Origin: Bacillota bacterium
GTDB lineage: Bacteria > Bacillota_G > Limnochordia > DTU010
Direction of reading: 5' to 3'
Assembly (NCBI GenBank): GCA_012799255.1
Contig: JAAZLQ010000276.1
Location: 1-6,137 of the forward strand
DNA: 6,137 nt
In this document: positions 1-6,137 of the stretch, one piece after another
How the letters are laid out: each line of letters starts with the position of its first letter
Numbering within the stretch: position 1 is the stretch's first letter
Position numbers and translations under genes: made by a program
Notes under the pieces: model-generated
Database searches by the model: none
What the model was told of the DNA's origin: nothing
Seen by the model: the letters and a program-made list of their open reading frames with translations, nothing else

Positions 1-1
1 G

Positions 2-1159
2 GCGGAACGAGTGTATTACGAGCACACCCTTCCTAGCTTAGCTCAAACCAGGGGAATTCTGGGGCAGGTTCGTAGCGATCTTGACCAAGATGCGAGACAA
101 CTAGGGGAGGATATGCGGCGATTAATGTCCGCAATCGTGGTGCAAATCTTGATCGTGGTTGCTTTAGGCGTTGTGTTGAGCATTGTAATTTCGAGGTTAG
201 TTACCGTAAGTATCACAAAACCATTGAGAGTGCTCAAGGAAGCTGCTTACAAGATTGGTACAGGTGATCTTGGAACCAGTTGGAAGATTAGCTCCCAGGA
301 TGAGATTGGCGATTTGTCCAATTCACTTATTGACATGGTGAACGGATTACGCCGGTTGGTACAGGGGATTCAAGAGACAAGTAGTAGTGTCAATTCGCTC
401 TCGCAAAGCCTATCATCTATGGCTGGTGAGACTGGAACTGCTATCACTGAGGTAGCCAGCACAGCCAATGAGTTCTCTAGTACATCCATAACTATGGCTG
501 AAAACTCAGAGGCTATGCGCGGTAATACCGAACACGCCGTCGGCGAGCTTGAACGGGGGCTAGATCTGCTTCGGGCTGCAGTCGGCGATGTGGCTAGTGC
601 CAGAAAGGACGTTCAGGATTTGACTGTTGCGGTAGGTGGCTTGGCAGAGCTATCCAAACAGATTGGTGCTATCGTAGAGTTGATTACCGAGATCAGTGAT
701 CAGACTAATCTCTTGGCACTTAACGCTGCAATTGAGGCTGCTAGGGCAGGTGAGAATGGAAGAGGGTTTGCTGTAGTAGCAGACGAAGTGCGTAGGTTGG
801 CGGAGCAATCGCGTACTGCTTCAGGGAACATTGCAGAGTTGATTCAAGATATCTTGCGGGGGACTGCGGAGACTATCGCCCGTATGGAAAAGGCTGATGA
901 AAGTGTTGAGCGGGTTGATGATCAGATTGAAATCACTGGAACAACATTTGTAGCAATCAGTAAAGTTTTTCAAGAAGTGGCTAGACAAGTGAATGAAATT
1001 GCCCGGGCTGCTGAAGATGTGGGAGCTGGTAGTGAGGAAATAGCCGCCTCTACCCAAGAGCAATCCGCCATTGTTAATGCTATTGCAGGAGACTCGGAGA
1101 AGTTGTCTGAACTAGCCAAAGAGTTGCAGGAACAGATAGCTACTTTCACAGGATTCTAG
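2..1159 (+). CDS. Methyl-accepting chemotaxis protein, C-terminal part (5' end outside window)
   Basis: Transmembrane chemoreceptor that would relay an external signal to the CheA/CheW kinase complex. The frame is open from base 2, so the gene begins left of the window; a GTG at 11 is probably internal. Counting from that GTG, residues 1-40 look like the end of an external helical sensor domain, 41-62 form a transmembrane helix, about 63-117 are a HAMP linker (Pro71, DEIG at 97-100), and the rest is a long coiled-coil signalling domain. The hairpin tip is clear at about 228-267: [19 protein letters not shown], with N233, E242, R245 and E248 matching conserved tip residues of Tsr-type receptors; D230 replaces the Tsr phenylalanine, as is common in Gram-positive receptors. 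The protein ends in ATFTGF, with no CheR-binding pentapeptide tail. The ligand cannot be inferred because the sensor domain is missing. The family call is very secure. It lies 28 bases before purB on the same strand. Confidence 0.96.
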   Translation, partial: AERVYYEHTLPSLAQTRGILGQVRSDLDQDARQLGEDMRRLMSAIVVQILIVVALGVVLSIVISRLVTVSITKPLRVLKEAAYKIGTGDLGTSWKISSQDEIGDLSNSLIDMVNGLRRLVQGIQETSSSVNSLSQSLSSMAGETGTAITEVASTANEFSSTSITMAENSEAMRGNTEHAVGELERGLDLLRAAVGDVASARKDVQDLTVAVGGLAELSKQIGAIVELITEISDQTNLLALNAAIEAARAGENGRGFAVVADEVRRLAEQSRTASGNIAELIQDILRGTAETIARMEKADESVERVDDQIEITGTTFVAISKVFQEVARQVNEIARAAEDVGAGSEEIAASTQEQSAIVNAIAGDSEKLSELAKELQEQIATFTGF

Positions 1160-1174
1160 CACACAAGTTAGTAT

Positions 1175-1180
1175 AGGAGA
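1175..1180 (+). promoter_or_regulatory. Ribosome binding site of purB
   Basis: AGGAGA lies seven bases before the ATG at 1188, in the short gap after the chemoreceptor stop codon. It is a near-consensus Shine-Dalgarno site and fixes the purB start. Confidence 0.85.
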
Positions 1181-1187
1181 TGTAGAA

Positions 1188-2480
1188 ATGATTGAACGTT
1201 ATAGTCGTCCCGAGATGAAGTCCATCTGGTCAGAACATAATCGTTATCAGGCCTGGTTAGAAGTTGAAGTCTTGGCTTGTGAGGCCTGGGCTGAGCTAGG
1301 TGTGATTCCACATGGAGATGTGGAGAAAATTCGCGCTAACGCACGTTTTGATGTGCAGCGTATCGCACAAATCGAAGCAGAGACTCGCCATGACGTGGTA
1401 GCCTTCACACGTTCCGTCTCTGAATCATTAGGGGAAGAACGGAAATGGGTGCATTATGGACTTACGTCTACTGACGTAGTTGATACGGCCAACTCCTATT
1501 TGATTAAGCAGGCCAATGAGATCCTCTTGCAGGACTTGGAAAACTTCTTGGCAACGTTGCGAGCCAAGGCCCAAGAACATAAGTATACGGTTATGATGGG
1601 TCGTACTCATGGGATTCACGCAGAGCCAACTACCTTCGGGCTTAAACTGGCGCTATGGTATGCGGAAATGGAGCGTAACTTAGATCGCTTTAAGGCTGCC
1701 AGCGCCAATATTGAGGTAGGAAAGATTTCTGGGGCGGTGGGGACATTTGCTAATATTGATCCGTTTGTGGAAAGCTACGTCTGCCAAAAACTAGGCCTTC
1801 AGCCAGCACCGATTTCCACCCAAACGCTGCAACGGGATCGTCATGCCCAATATGTGGGTACTTTAGCTTTGATTGCCACCTCGATTGAGAAGTTCGCGAC
1901 AGAAATTAGAGGGTTACAGAAGAGTGAAACTCGGGAAGTGGAGGAATACTTTTCGGCAGGACAAACTGGGTCCTCAGCAATGCCACATAAACGAAATCCC
2001 ATTGGTTCTGAGAATATGACAGGGATTGCCAGGGTGATGCGGGGCTTTATGGTTACCGCTTACGAAAACGTACCCCTTTGGCATGAGCGGGATATATCCC
2101 ACTCTTCTGCAGAACGGATCATTATTCCCGATGCCACTACCTTGTTAAACTATATGCTGAATCGGTTTAATAAGATCATTGCTGAACTGACTGTTTTTCC
2201 AGAGATGATGAAAAGGAACATGGACCATTCTTTAGGTTTGATCTATTCCCAGCAAGTGCTGTTAGCCCTAGTTGATGTCGGTTTATCTAGGGAAGAAGCG
2301 TATAAAATGGTGCAACCTCTGGCGATGGAAGCTTGGGAGAAGCAGACTTCGTTTAAAGATCTGGTGCAGGAAAACCCACAGGTTCGGAGCCTACTTGAGC
2401 CTGAAGTGATCCAGGGCTGTTTTGATTACAACCAGCATCTCAAGTATGTTGATCTAATCTTTGAACGTGTGGGACTATAA
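1188..2480 (+). CDS. purB: Adenylosuccinate lyase
   Basis: Cytosolic homotetrameric enzyme of purine synthesis. It releases fumarate twice in the pathway: from SAICAR to give AICAR, and from adenylosuccinate to give AMP. The 430 residues match the usual length of the Bacillus-type enzyme, which this protein closely resembles. Visible motifs are the N-terminal [19 protein letters not shown] with His68, the LTSTDVVDT segment at 92-100, [10 protein letters not shown] at 138-147 with the general acid His141, and the fumarase/aspartase-superfamily signature [11 protein letters not shown] at 261-271 with the catalytic Ser263. All expected catalytic residues are present, so the enzyme should be active. 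The ATG at 1188 is supported by AGGAGA at 1175-1180, seven bases upstream, and by alignment with the family start. The neighbours are not purine genes: a chemoreceptor lies upstream and a convergent transporter operon downstream, so purB is not in a pur cluster here. No promoter is evident in the 28-base gap, so it may be transcribed from within or before the receptor gene. Confidence 0.98.
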   Translation: MIERYSRPEMKSIWSEHNRYQAWLEVEVLACEAWAELGVIPHGDVEKIRANARFDVQRIAQIEAETRHDVVAFTRSVSESLGEERKWVHYGLTSTDVVDTANSYLIKQANEILLQDLENFLATLRAKAQEHKYTVMMGRTHGIHAEPTTFGLKLALWYAEMERNLDRFKAASANIEVGKISGAVGTFANIDPFVESYVCQKLGLQPAPISTQTLQRDRHAQYVGTLALIATSIEKFATEIRGLQKSETREVEEYFSAGQTGSSAMPHKRNPIGSENMTGIARVMRGFMVTAYENVPLWHERDISHSSAERIIIPDATTLLNYMLNRFNKIIAELTVFPEMMKRNMDHSLGLIYSQQVLLALVDVGLSREEAYKMVQPLAMEAWEKQTSFKDLVQENPQVRSLLEPEVIQGCFDYNQHLKYVDLIFERVGL

Positions 2481-2483
2481 AAC

Positions 2484-2510
2484 AAAGCCGTGTCTAAGTG
2501 ACACGGCTTT
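2484..2510. terminator. Bidirectional rho-independent terminator shared by convergent genes
   Basis: A perfect 11-bp inverted repeat, AAAGCCGTGTC and GACACGGCTTT, encloses the five-base loop TAAGT. On the + strand the stem runs into TTTT (2508-2511); on the - strand the stem is followed by GTTTTA. It starts three bases after the purB stop codon and ends four bases before the stop codon of the last - strand gene, so it can end transcripts from both sides. The T runs are short, so efficiency may differ by direction. The structure is seen directly; its use in both directions is inferred. Confidence 0.9.
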
Positions 2511-2514
2511 TACA

Positions 2515-2742
2515 TTAACGTTGTTCCCATTCGTCATCCTTATGCTTCTTGAGTTCAATACGGATCTGTGTAAACAGTCCTATGGTTCCGACAACGAGTC
2601 CCGATGCCGAAACCGCATAGGAGATGATGTAGAGAAACAGCGGTGCAGGAAGAATCTCGAGCACCATGGCGAAGATTACCAGCCAAGAAACAATTAACAT
2701 TGCTCCGCCTAGAATCATAAGGCGTTTGGGTTGGAACAACAT
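2515..2742 (-). CDS. Small two-helix membrane protein, last gene of the transporter operon
   Basis: This 75-residue protein has a short basic N-terminus (MLFQPKRL), a hydrophobic helix at about residues 8-28, a second at about 34-58, and a charged tail from 59 to the end (ELKKHKDDEWEQR). The basic residues at both ends predict both termini in the cytoplasm, with only a short outside turn around LPAP. I do not recognise a named family. The ATG at 2742 was chosen because it begins one base after the stop codon of the preceding ATPase gene and has AAGGA at 2754-2758; the frame could be extended to 2790, but that would overlap the ATPase by 47 bases. The placement suggests translational coupling and a role linked to the importer, such as an accessory or stabilising subunit, but this is inference from position only. 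It could also be an unrelated passenger. The terminator follows within a few bases. Confidence 0.75.
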   Translation of the reverse strand: MLFQPKRLMILGGAMLIVSWLVIFAMVLEILPAPLFLYIISYAVSASGLVVGTIGLFTQIRIELKKHKDDEWEQR

Positions 2743-2743
2743 T

Positions 2744-3763
2744 TTACTGTTTGTCCTTGTACAACCAACAAGTGGTAGAATGGTCTTCAAACACTTGGAT
2801 TTCTGGTGGCATCTCTACGTCACAGAGTCCTTTAATCATCTTCCTACAGCGGGGGTGGAACCGGCACCCTTTCGGTGGGTTCATGAGACTAGGTGGTTCA
2901 CCCGCCGGTACATCCTTGAAGCTCTTGAGGTTTTCCACATCAGGATCCGACGTTGCTTCAAAGAGTGCTGCTGTATAGGGGTGGAGCGGTTTTTCTAGCA
3001 AACCAGTGGTTGAAGACTTCTCAATGATCTTTCCACCGTACATGGCGAAAATGCGTTCGGAGAAATAGCGTACCGTGGAAAGGTCATGGGTGATATAGAT
3101 AATCGCCAAATTGTGTTTTCTCTGCAGTGCTTGTAGCAATTGGAGAATCTCTACCCGAACGGAAGCATCAAGCATGGATACGGGTTCGTCGGCAATGAGC
3201 ATCTTTGGTTCCAAGATCATGCCCCGGGCGATTACCAGGCGTTGCTGTTGACCACCACTTAACATGTGGGGGAACTTGGGTAGGAAGTCTTCGATAGGAG
3301 CTAGTTTAACTTCCTCCAGAACTTGCCTGATTCGCCTAGCTTGTTCATCCTTATCCTTAATGCCATTGATGATCATCGGCTCTTCAAGGATTCGTTTTAC
3401 AGTCATAAAGGGGGGCAAAGCACCGTACGGATCTTGTTGAATATAACCAATATTGGCGCGATAGCGCTTCCAGCCGTCCTTATCGAGGGTGCTTAAATCC
3501 TCACCGTCAAAGTAAATGGTGCCCTTGGTAATGTGGTTAATTCCAAGGATGGTTTTGGCCAAAGTACTTTTACCACAACCACTCTCACCAACGATAGAAA
3601 TAGTCTCGCCTGCGTAGAGATCAAAGGATGCACCATCTAAGGCGCGTACGTCACCGGCTTTAAAGAAGCCCATGCGACGTACTTCAAACCAAGTGTGCAG
3701 ATCCTCCACTCTGAGAACAGGTTTTTGCTTCTGCGGTTCTGTTTTCCTTGCTAGACTAGGCAT
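2744..3763 (-). CDS. OppF/DppF-type ABC transporter ATP-binding protein
   Basis: One of two ATPases that power an Opp/Dpp-family importer from the cytoplasmic face. In its 339 residues the order of motifs is: Walker A GESGCGKST at 59-67, Q-loop at Gln110 in IQQDPYGALPPF, ABC signature LSGGQQQR at 168-175, Walker B MLIADEP at 188-194 with catalytic Glu193, D-loop SMLD at 196-199, and switch His226 in ITHD. All are intact. The C-terminal Opp/Dpp segment contains GEPPSLMNPPKGCRFHPRC and four cysteines (300, 306, 314, 332), the arrangement that binds a [4Fe-4S] cluster in studied homologues. Assignment to the F rather than the D subunit rests on the QQDPYG Q-loop and its position after a D-type gene. 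The start overlaps the previous gene by eight bases and is preceded by GAGGTG at 3768-3773. The substrate is unknown. Confidence 0.95.
   Translation of the reverse strand: MPSLARKTEPQKQKPVLRVEDLHTWFEVRRMGFFKAGDVRALDGASFDLYAGETISIVGESGCGKSTLAKTILGINHITKGTIYFDGEDLSTLDKDGWKRYRANIGYIQQDPYGALPPFMTVKRILEEPMIINGIKDKDEQARRIRQVLEEVKLAPIEDFLPKFPHMLSGGQQQRLVIARGMILEPKMLIADEPVSMLDASVRVEILQLLQALQRKHNLAIIYITHDLSTVRYFSERIFAMYGGKIIEKSSTTGLLEKPLHPYTAALFEATSDPDVENLKSFKDVPAGEPPSLMNPPKGCRFHPRCRKMIKGLCDVEMPPEIQVFEDHSTTCWLYKDKQ
2754..2758 (-). promoter_or_regulatory. Ribosome binding site deciding the small membrane protein start
   Basis: On the - strand AAGGA lies 11 bases before the ATG at 2742, inside the last codons of the OppF-type ATPase gene. 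The spacing is somewhat long, so coupling to upstream translation across the TAA-A-ATG junction may also matter. It favours this ATG over the longer frame starting at 2790. Confidence 0.55.
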
Positions 3764-4742
3764 GTTTCACCTCTCCCGTCTCCTCATGTAGCCAGCACGC
3801 CACTTTTGCACCGTGATCGAGCGTATAAGTTGGCGGCTCCATGGAGCATTTTGCAAATTTCTTTTCACACCGGGCTGCAAAGCGGCATCCGGTAGGTGGA
3901 TTAATCAGTGAAGGAGGCTGACCTGGAATGAACGCCAATTCTTTGTCCTCCCTAAGTGTGGGTACACTAGCCATCAATTTTTGAGAATAAGGATGGTGAG
4001 CATCCGTATAGAAATACTCAGCAGAATTATACTCAATCATTTTTCCGGCGTACATTACAGCAATTTCATCGGCTAGCTCACTGGCTGTACCAATATCGTG
4101 CGTAATCAGGATAAATGTGGTGTCCATTTCGTGTTTGATCTTCTTCAATACGTTCATCAGGTTAGCTTGGCTCAACAAGTCTAACGCTGAGGAAGGTTCA
4201 TCCAATACAACGAGCTTCGGGTTTGATGCCAAAGCCATGGCAATGATCGCCCTCTGGCGCATACCACCACTAAGTTCAAATGGGTAGCGTTGTAGGAAGT
4301 CTGTGGGCAATCCCACAATATTAAAGACATCGTTTACCCGAGCACGAGCTTGCTGTCTAGTAAGCTTTTCATGAATTAAGAGTGGTTCGATAAGTTGATC
4401 TTCAATCCGAATAACAGGATTGAGAGAGTTCATCGATGCCTGTGGTACCGACGCAATCTGACTCCAGCGAATTTCCTTACGGAACTTTTCGTCATCATAT
4501 TTCATGATGTCTTTACCATCAAAAATGATAGAACCACTGTAAGTCATAATGTTACGAGGTAGAAGGCGCAGAATAGCCTTGGACAAAGACGATTTTCCGC
4601 AACCAGATTCTCCAACTATAGCTAGAGTGTGTCCAGCCTTGAGTTTAAAGCTGACATCGTCCACAGCCTGAACTGGACCTGCATGAGTACGGAAATATAA
4701 TTTTAGGTTTTGAACATCAAGCATAACTTTATTGTTACTCAT
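3756..4742 (-). CDS. OppD/DppD-type ABC transporter ATP-binding protein
   Basis: Partner ATPase of the importer, 328 residues, cytoplasmic and peripheral to the permease pair. Walker A GESGCGKS is at 44-51, Q-loop Gln101 in VPQASMNSLNP, signature LSGGMRQR at 157-164, Walker B LVVLDEP at 177-183 with catalytic Glu182, D-loop SALD at 185-188, and switch His215 in ITHD. The SMNSLNPV stretch after the Q-loop and the MRQR signature are typical of D-type subunits. The C-terminal segment has GQPPSLINPPTGCRF followed by cysteines at 286, 292, 299 and 316, the [4Fe-4S]-binding pattern reported for DppD/OppD homologues. Both ATPases keep full catalytic motifs, so neither composite site looks degenerate. 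The ATG at 4742 lies seven bases after the permease stop codon; the best Shine-Dalgarno candidate, AGGGGG at 4756-4761, is rather distant and inside the permease gene. Peptide and sugar-oligomer transporters of this family cannot be told apart from this subunit. Confidence 0.95.
   Translation of the reverse strand: MSNNKVMLDVQNLKLYFRTHAGPVQAVDDVSFKLKAGHTLAIVGESGCGKSSLSKAILRLLPRNIMTYSGSIIFDGKDIMKYDDEKFRKEIRWSQIASVPQASMNSLNPVIRIEDQLIEPLLIHEKLTRQQARARVNDVFNIVGLPTDFLQRYPFELSGGMRQRAIIAMALASNPKLVVLDEPSSALDLLSQANLMNVLKKIKHEMDTTFILITHDIGTASELADEIAVMYAGKMIEYNSAEYFYTDAHHPYSQKLMASVPTLREDKELAFIPGQPPSLINPPTGCRFAARCEKKFAKCSMEPPTYTLDHGAKVACWLHEETGEVKHA
3768..3773 (-). promoter_or_regulatory. Ribosome binding site of the OppF-type gene, within the OppD-type gene
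   Basis: GAGGTG on the - strand lies four bases before the ATG at 3763 and is embedded in the last codons of the preceding ATPase gene. With the eight-base overlap of the two reading frames it points to coupled translation of the two ATPases and supports this start. Confidence 0.75.
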
Positions 4743-4749
4743 AGTTTTT

Positions 4750-6093
4750 CTATATCCCCCTTAGACGTGGGTTGAAGATGCGGTCAAGCGCAAAACCAAG
4801 CATGGCAAATCCTAGTCCGGCCAAAATCAGCAAGAAAGCTGGTTCTAGTACCCAGTAGAAATAGCCGTTGAATAGTGCGCCGTGTGTTTGGGCATCGTTA
4901 AGAAGTTTACCCCACGTAGGTAGTACGGGATCACCTAAACCGAGTACCGCTAAGGTTGCCTCTAAGAAAACGTAGGCGGGTACTTGGGTTACGAACCCGG
5001 GAATCAAAGTTGGGATGATCTTCGGGATCATATAGCGGAAAATAATCCGAGCATTGCCAGCTCCATATGCCTTTGCAGCGTCAATATAACCTGACTCTTT
5101 TACTTGGAGGAACATGGAACGGTAGCTAAGGATGCTCGAACCGAAGATTCCCAGTAGGATTACGACACTCAACATTATCCAGATACTTCGTGAGTAGAAC
5201 ATCCCAACCATAATCAAAATGGGTAGTAGCGGTAGGATCATGACAACCTCGTTGATTCTACGGATTAACCAGTCAATCCAACCTCCGAACCAAACTGAGG
5301 CCGCACCCAAGAACATAGTCATAATGGAGGATCCTACGGCAGCAACTAAACCAAATGCCAAAGCTACTGGCGTACCCCAAAGAAGGGCTACAGTAATGTC
5401 TCTACGACGGTGATCTGTTCCCGCTAGACCATGCAATTGTCCATAGACGACGAGGTCAGCGTCAACAGAGGAGTCCTCTTCAAAGACTAATCCTTCACCG
5501 ACTAGACGATAGGTTCCTTTGAGCGGTTTATCTGGATTGGCAGGGTCAGCGAACAATCCACGTTCTGGTTGAACTCCCCCAAGTCTGCGGTTAAGTCTCG
5601 AGTCTTGAGAAATGGAAAAGGTCTCGCTGGCACGAACTGTCAAATCACCTAGAGGAATTTGCCTACCATCAGGGGTTACCCAAGTCAAAGATACATTTGG
5701 CCGAGCGCTAGCAAATTTGGCCGTGAAAAACATGGCTAACTCTGAGGGAAACCCATCGTATTGATAGTCAAATTCAAATATGAAATCAGATGTGGAAAGC
5801 CCGTCACCTAAATCTACGACTTGCTTTAGGCTAGGATCACCTGTTGTTGACTTAATGATTGTAACTGGCTGTTTTTCTTTATAGAAATAGTTAAGCCAAG
5901 CGGGGCGAGCGTTACGTGGAGATTGAATCCAGACATTATCTGCGCCCCTCCACAGTCTCAAAGCCTCGCTATAGGGTATAGATACCATTGCATAAATAGC
6001 CATGAAGATCAGAAATAAAATGATAATGCTTCCGGCGACCGCCGATGGATATCGCTTCATCTGGCGAAACGCGTTACTTATGGTTGCTTTCAT
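4750..6093 (-). CDS. OppC/DppC-type ABC transporter permease with a large extracytoplasmic insertion
   Basis: Second membrane-channel subunit of the importer. At 447 residues it is about 150 longer than usual OppC/DppC proteins (near 300). Residues about 16-38 form the first transmembrane helix. Then comes an insertion at about 39-222, hydrophilic and mixed in character, beginning with LWRGADNVWIQSPRNARPAW. The standard permease core follows: GTDHRRRD at 225-232, helices from about 237, 275, 304, 360 and 415, and the ATPase-coupling EAA loop at about 338-357 (DAAKAYGAGNARIIFRYMIP). The C-terminus, LDRIFNPRLRGI, is typical of the family. By topology the insertion lies outside the membrane, where it could contact the substrate-binding protein; that role is inferred. 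The usual GTDxxGRD motif has Arg in place of its second Gly. The ATG at 6093 follows the previous permease stop codon by three bases and has GGAGGTGG upstream. The gene is intact, with no frameshift seen. Confidence 0.95.
   Translation of the reverse strand: MKATISNAFRQMKRYPSAVAGSIIILFLIFMAIYAMVSIPYSEALRLWRGADNVWIQSPRNARPAWLNYFYKEKQPVTIIKSTTGDPSLKQVVDLGDGLSTSDFIFEFDYQYDGFPSELAMFFTAKFASARPNVSLTWVTPDGRQIPLGDLTVRASETFSISQDSRLNRRLGGVQPERGLFADPANPDKPLKGTYRLVGEGLVFEEDSSVDADLVVYGQLHGLAGTDHRRRDITVALLWGTPVALAFGLVAAVGSSIMTMFLGAASVWFGGWIDWLIRRINEVVMILPLLPILIMVGMFYSRSIWIMLSVVILLGIFGSSILSYRSMFLQVKESGYIDAAKAYGAGNARIIFRYMIPKIIPTLIPGFVTQVPAYVFLEATLAVLGLGDPVLPTWGKLLNDAQTHGALFNGYFYWVLEPAFLLILAGLGFAMLGFALDRIFNPRLRGI
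5428..5979 (-). other. Segment encoding the extra extracytoplasmic domain of the OppC-type permease
   Basis: This stretch encodes residues about 39-222, between the first transmembrane helix and the GTDxxxRD motif. It contains alternating hydrophobic and polar runs such as FIFEFDYQYDGF, SLTWVTPDGRQIPLGD and GTYRLVGEGLVFEED, which suggest a mostly beta fold. It has no cysteine and no long hydrophobic helix, fitting an external soluble domain. Boundaries are approximate, set by the flanking hydrophobic helix and the conserved motif. Confidence 0.75.
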
Positions 6094-6096
6094 GAC

Positions 6097-6137
6097 CTAT
6101 TTTCCACCTCCACCAATTTTGACTCTTGGGTCAACCA
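6097..6137 (-). CDS. C-terminal end of an OppB/DppB-type permease (5' part outside window)
   Basis: Only the last 12 full codons and the TAG stop are present, reading VDPRVKIGGGGK. A (V/L)DPR(I/V) motif close to the C-terminus is characteristic of OppB/DppB permeases, and the gene sits exactly where the first permease is expected, three bases before the OppC-type start on the same strand. The call rests on this short motif and on operon order, so it is good but not certain. The rest of the gene lies to the right of the window. Confidence 0.8.
   Translation of the reverse strand, partial: VDPRVKIGGGGK
6104..6111 (-). promoter_or_regulatory. Ribosome binding site of the OppC-type gene, inside the glycine-rich tail of the preceding permease
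   Basis: GGAGGTGG on the - strand matches the Shine-Dalgarno consensus and lies ten bases before the ATG at 6093. The same bases encode part of the run of four glycines at the end of the upstream permease, so it serves as both code and ribosome site. It supports the chosen start. Confidence 0.75.

Noticed and set aside
11..13. GTG as the true start of the chemoreceptor gene
   Set aside because: The frame is open to the window edge and the protein would lack its first transmembrane helix and most of the sensor domain; no ribosome site can be seen before it.
1095..1187. Possible sigma-A promoter for purB
   Set aside because: TTGTCT- and TTGCAG-like boxes are present, but no acceptable -10 box lies at 16-18 bases from either.
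43..1619. Three open frames on the - strand inside the chemoreceptor and purB genes (43-237, 821-1063, 1428-1619)
   Set aside because: They are antisense to strongly conserved coding sequence and show no family resemblance.
2743..2790. Longer 91-residue version of the small membrane protein
   Set aside because: The 16 extra residues would overlap the ATPase gene by 47 bases and are not part of the hydrophobic protein; the ATG at 2742 has a better position and a ribosome site.
2461..2998. Open frames on the + strand across the end of purB and over the small protein and OppF-type genes
   Set aside because: They lie opposite clearly coding sequence, have no recognisable domain, and the first runs through the terminator hairpin.
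5219..5413. 64-residue frame on the + strand inside the OppC-type gene
   Set aside because: It is antisense to conserved transmembrane coding sequence and has no recognisable features.
1..6137. CRISPR array, tRNA or rRNA gene, insertion sequence or long repeats
   Set aside because: Nothing of this kind was seen by eye; nearly all of the window is accounted for by the annotated coding genes.

Overview
The window looks like bacterial chromosome, most probably from a Bacillota-type (Firmicutes-like) anaerobe or a deep relative. The adenylosuccinate lyase closely resembles the Bacillus form in length and motifs, Shine-Dalgarno sites are strong and purine-rich, and genes are tightly packed. The Opp-type transporter has a permease with a large external domain, a form I associate with Chloroflexota, Thermotogota and deep Bacillota. 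The phylum assignment is an inference from protein resemblance only.

Layout. Two gene groups converge. On the + strand are the 3' part of a methyl-accepting chemotaxis protein gene (2-1159) and, 28 bases later, a complete purB (1188-2480). On the - strand, read from right to left, are the last codons of a first permease gene (6097-6137), a second permease with a large extra domain (4750-6093), two ATPases of the OppD and OppF types (3756-4742 and 2744-3763), and a 75-residue two-helix membrane protein (2515-2742). The two groups meet at a perfect 11-bp hairpin (2484-2510) with short T runs on both sides, which can serve as terminator for both.

How the genes work together. The - strand genes form one operon: gaps are 3 and 7 bases, then an 8-base overlap, then 1 base. 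They encode most of an Opp/Dpp-family ABC importer: two permeases that form the channel and two different ATPases that drive it. Both ATPases have intact nucleotide-binding motifs and the C-terminal four-cysteine segment that holds an iron-sulfur cluster in structurally studied relatives. No substrate-binding protein gene is in the window; it is expected upstream of the first permease, beyond the right edge. The substrate cannot be read from this sequence; peptides and oligosaccharides are both possible.

Most worth a second look are the roughly 180-residue extracytoplasmic insertion in the second permease and the small membrane protein translationally linked to the end of the operon. No RNA genes, CRISPR arrays, insertion sequences or long repeats were seen, and no gene-free stretch exceeds about 35 bases. 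I found no wholly new system; this is a recognisable importer with unusual parts.
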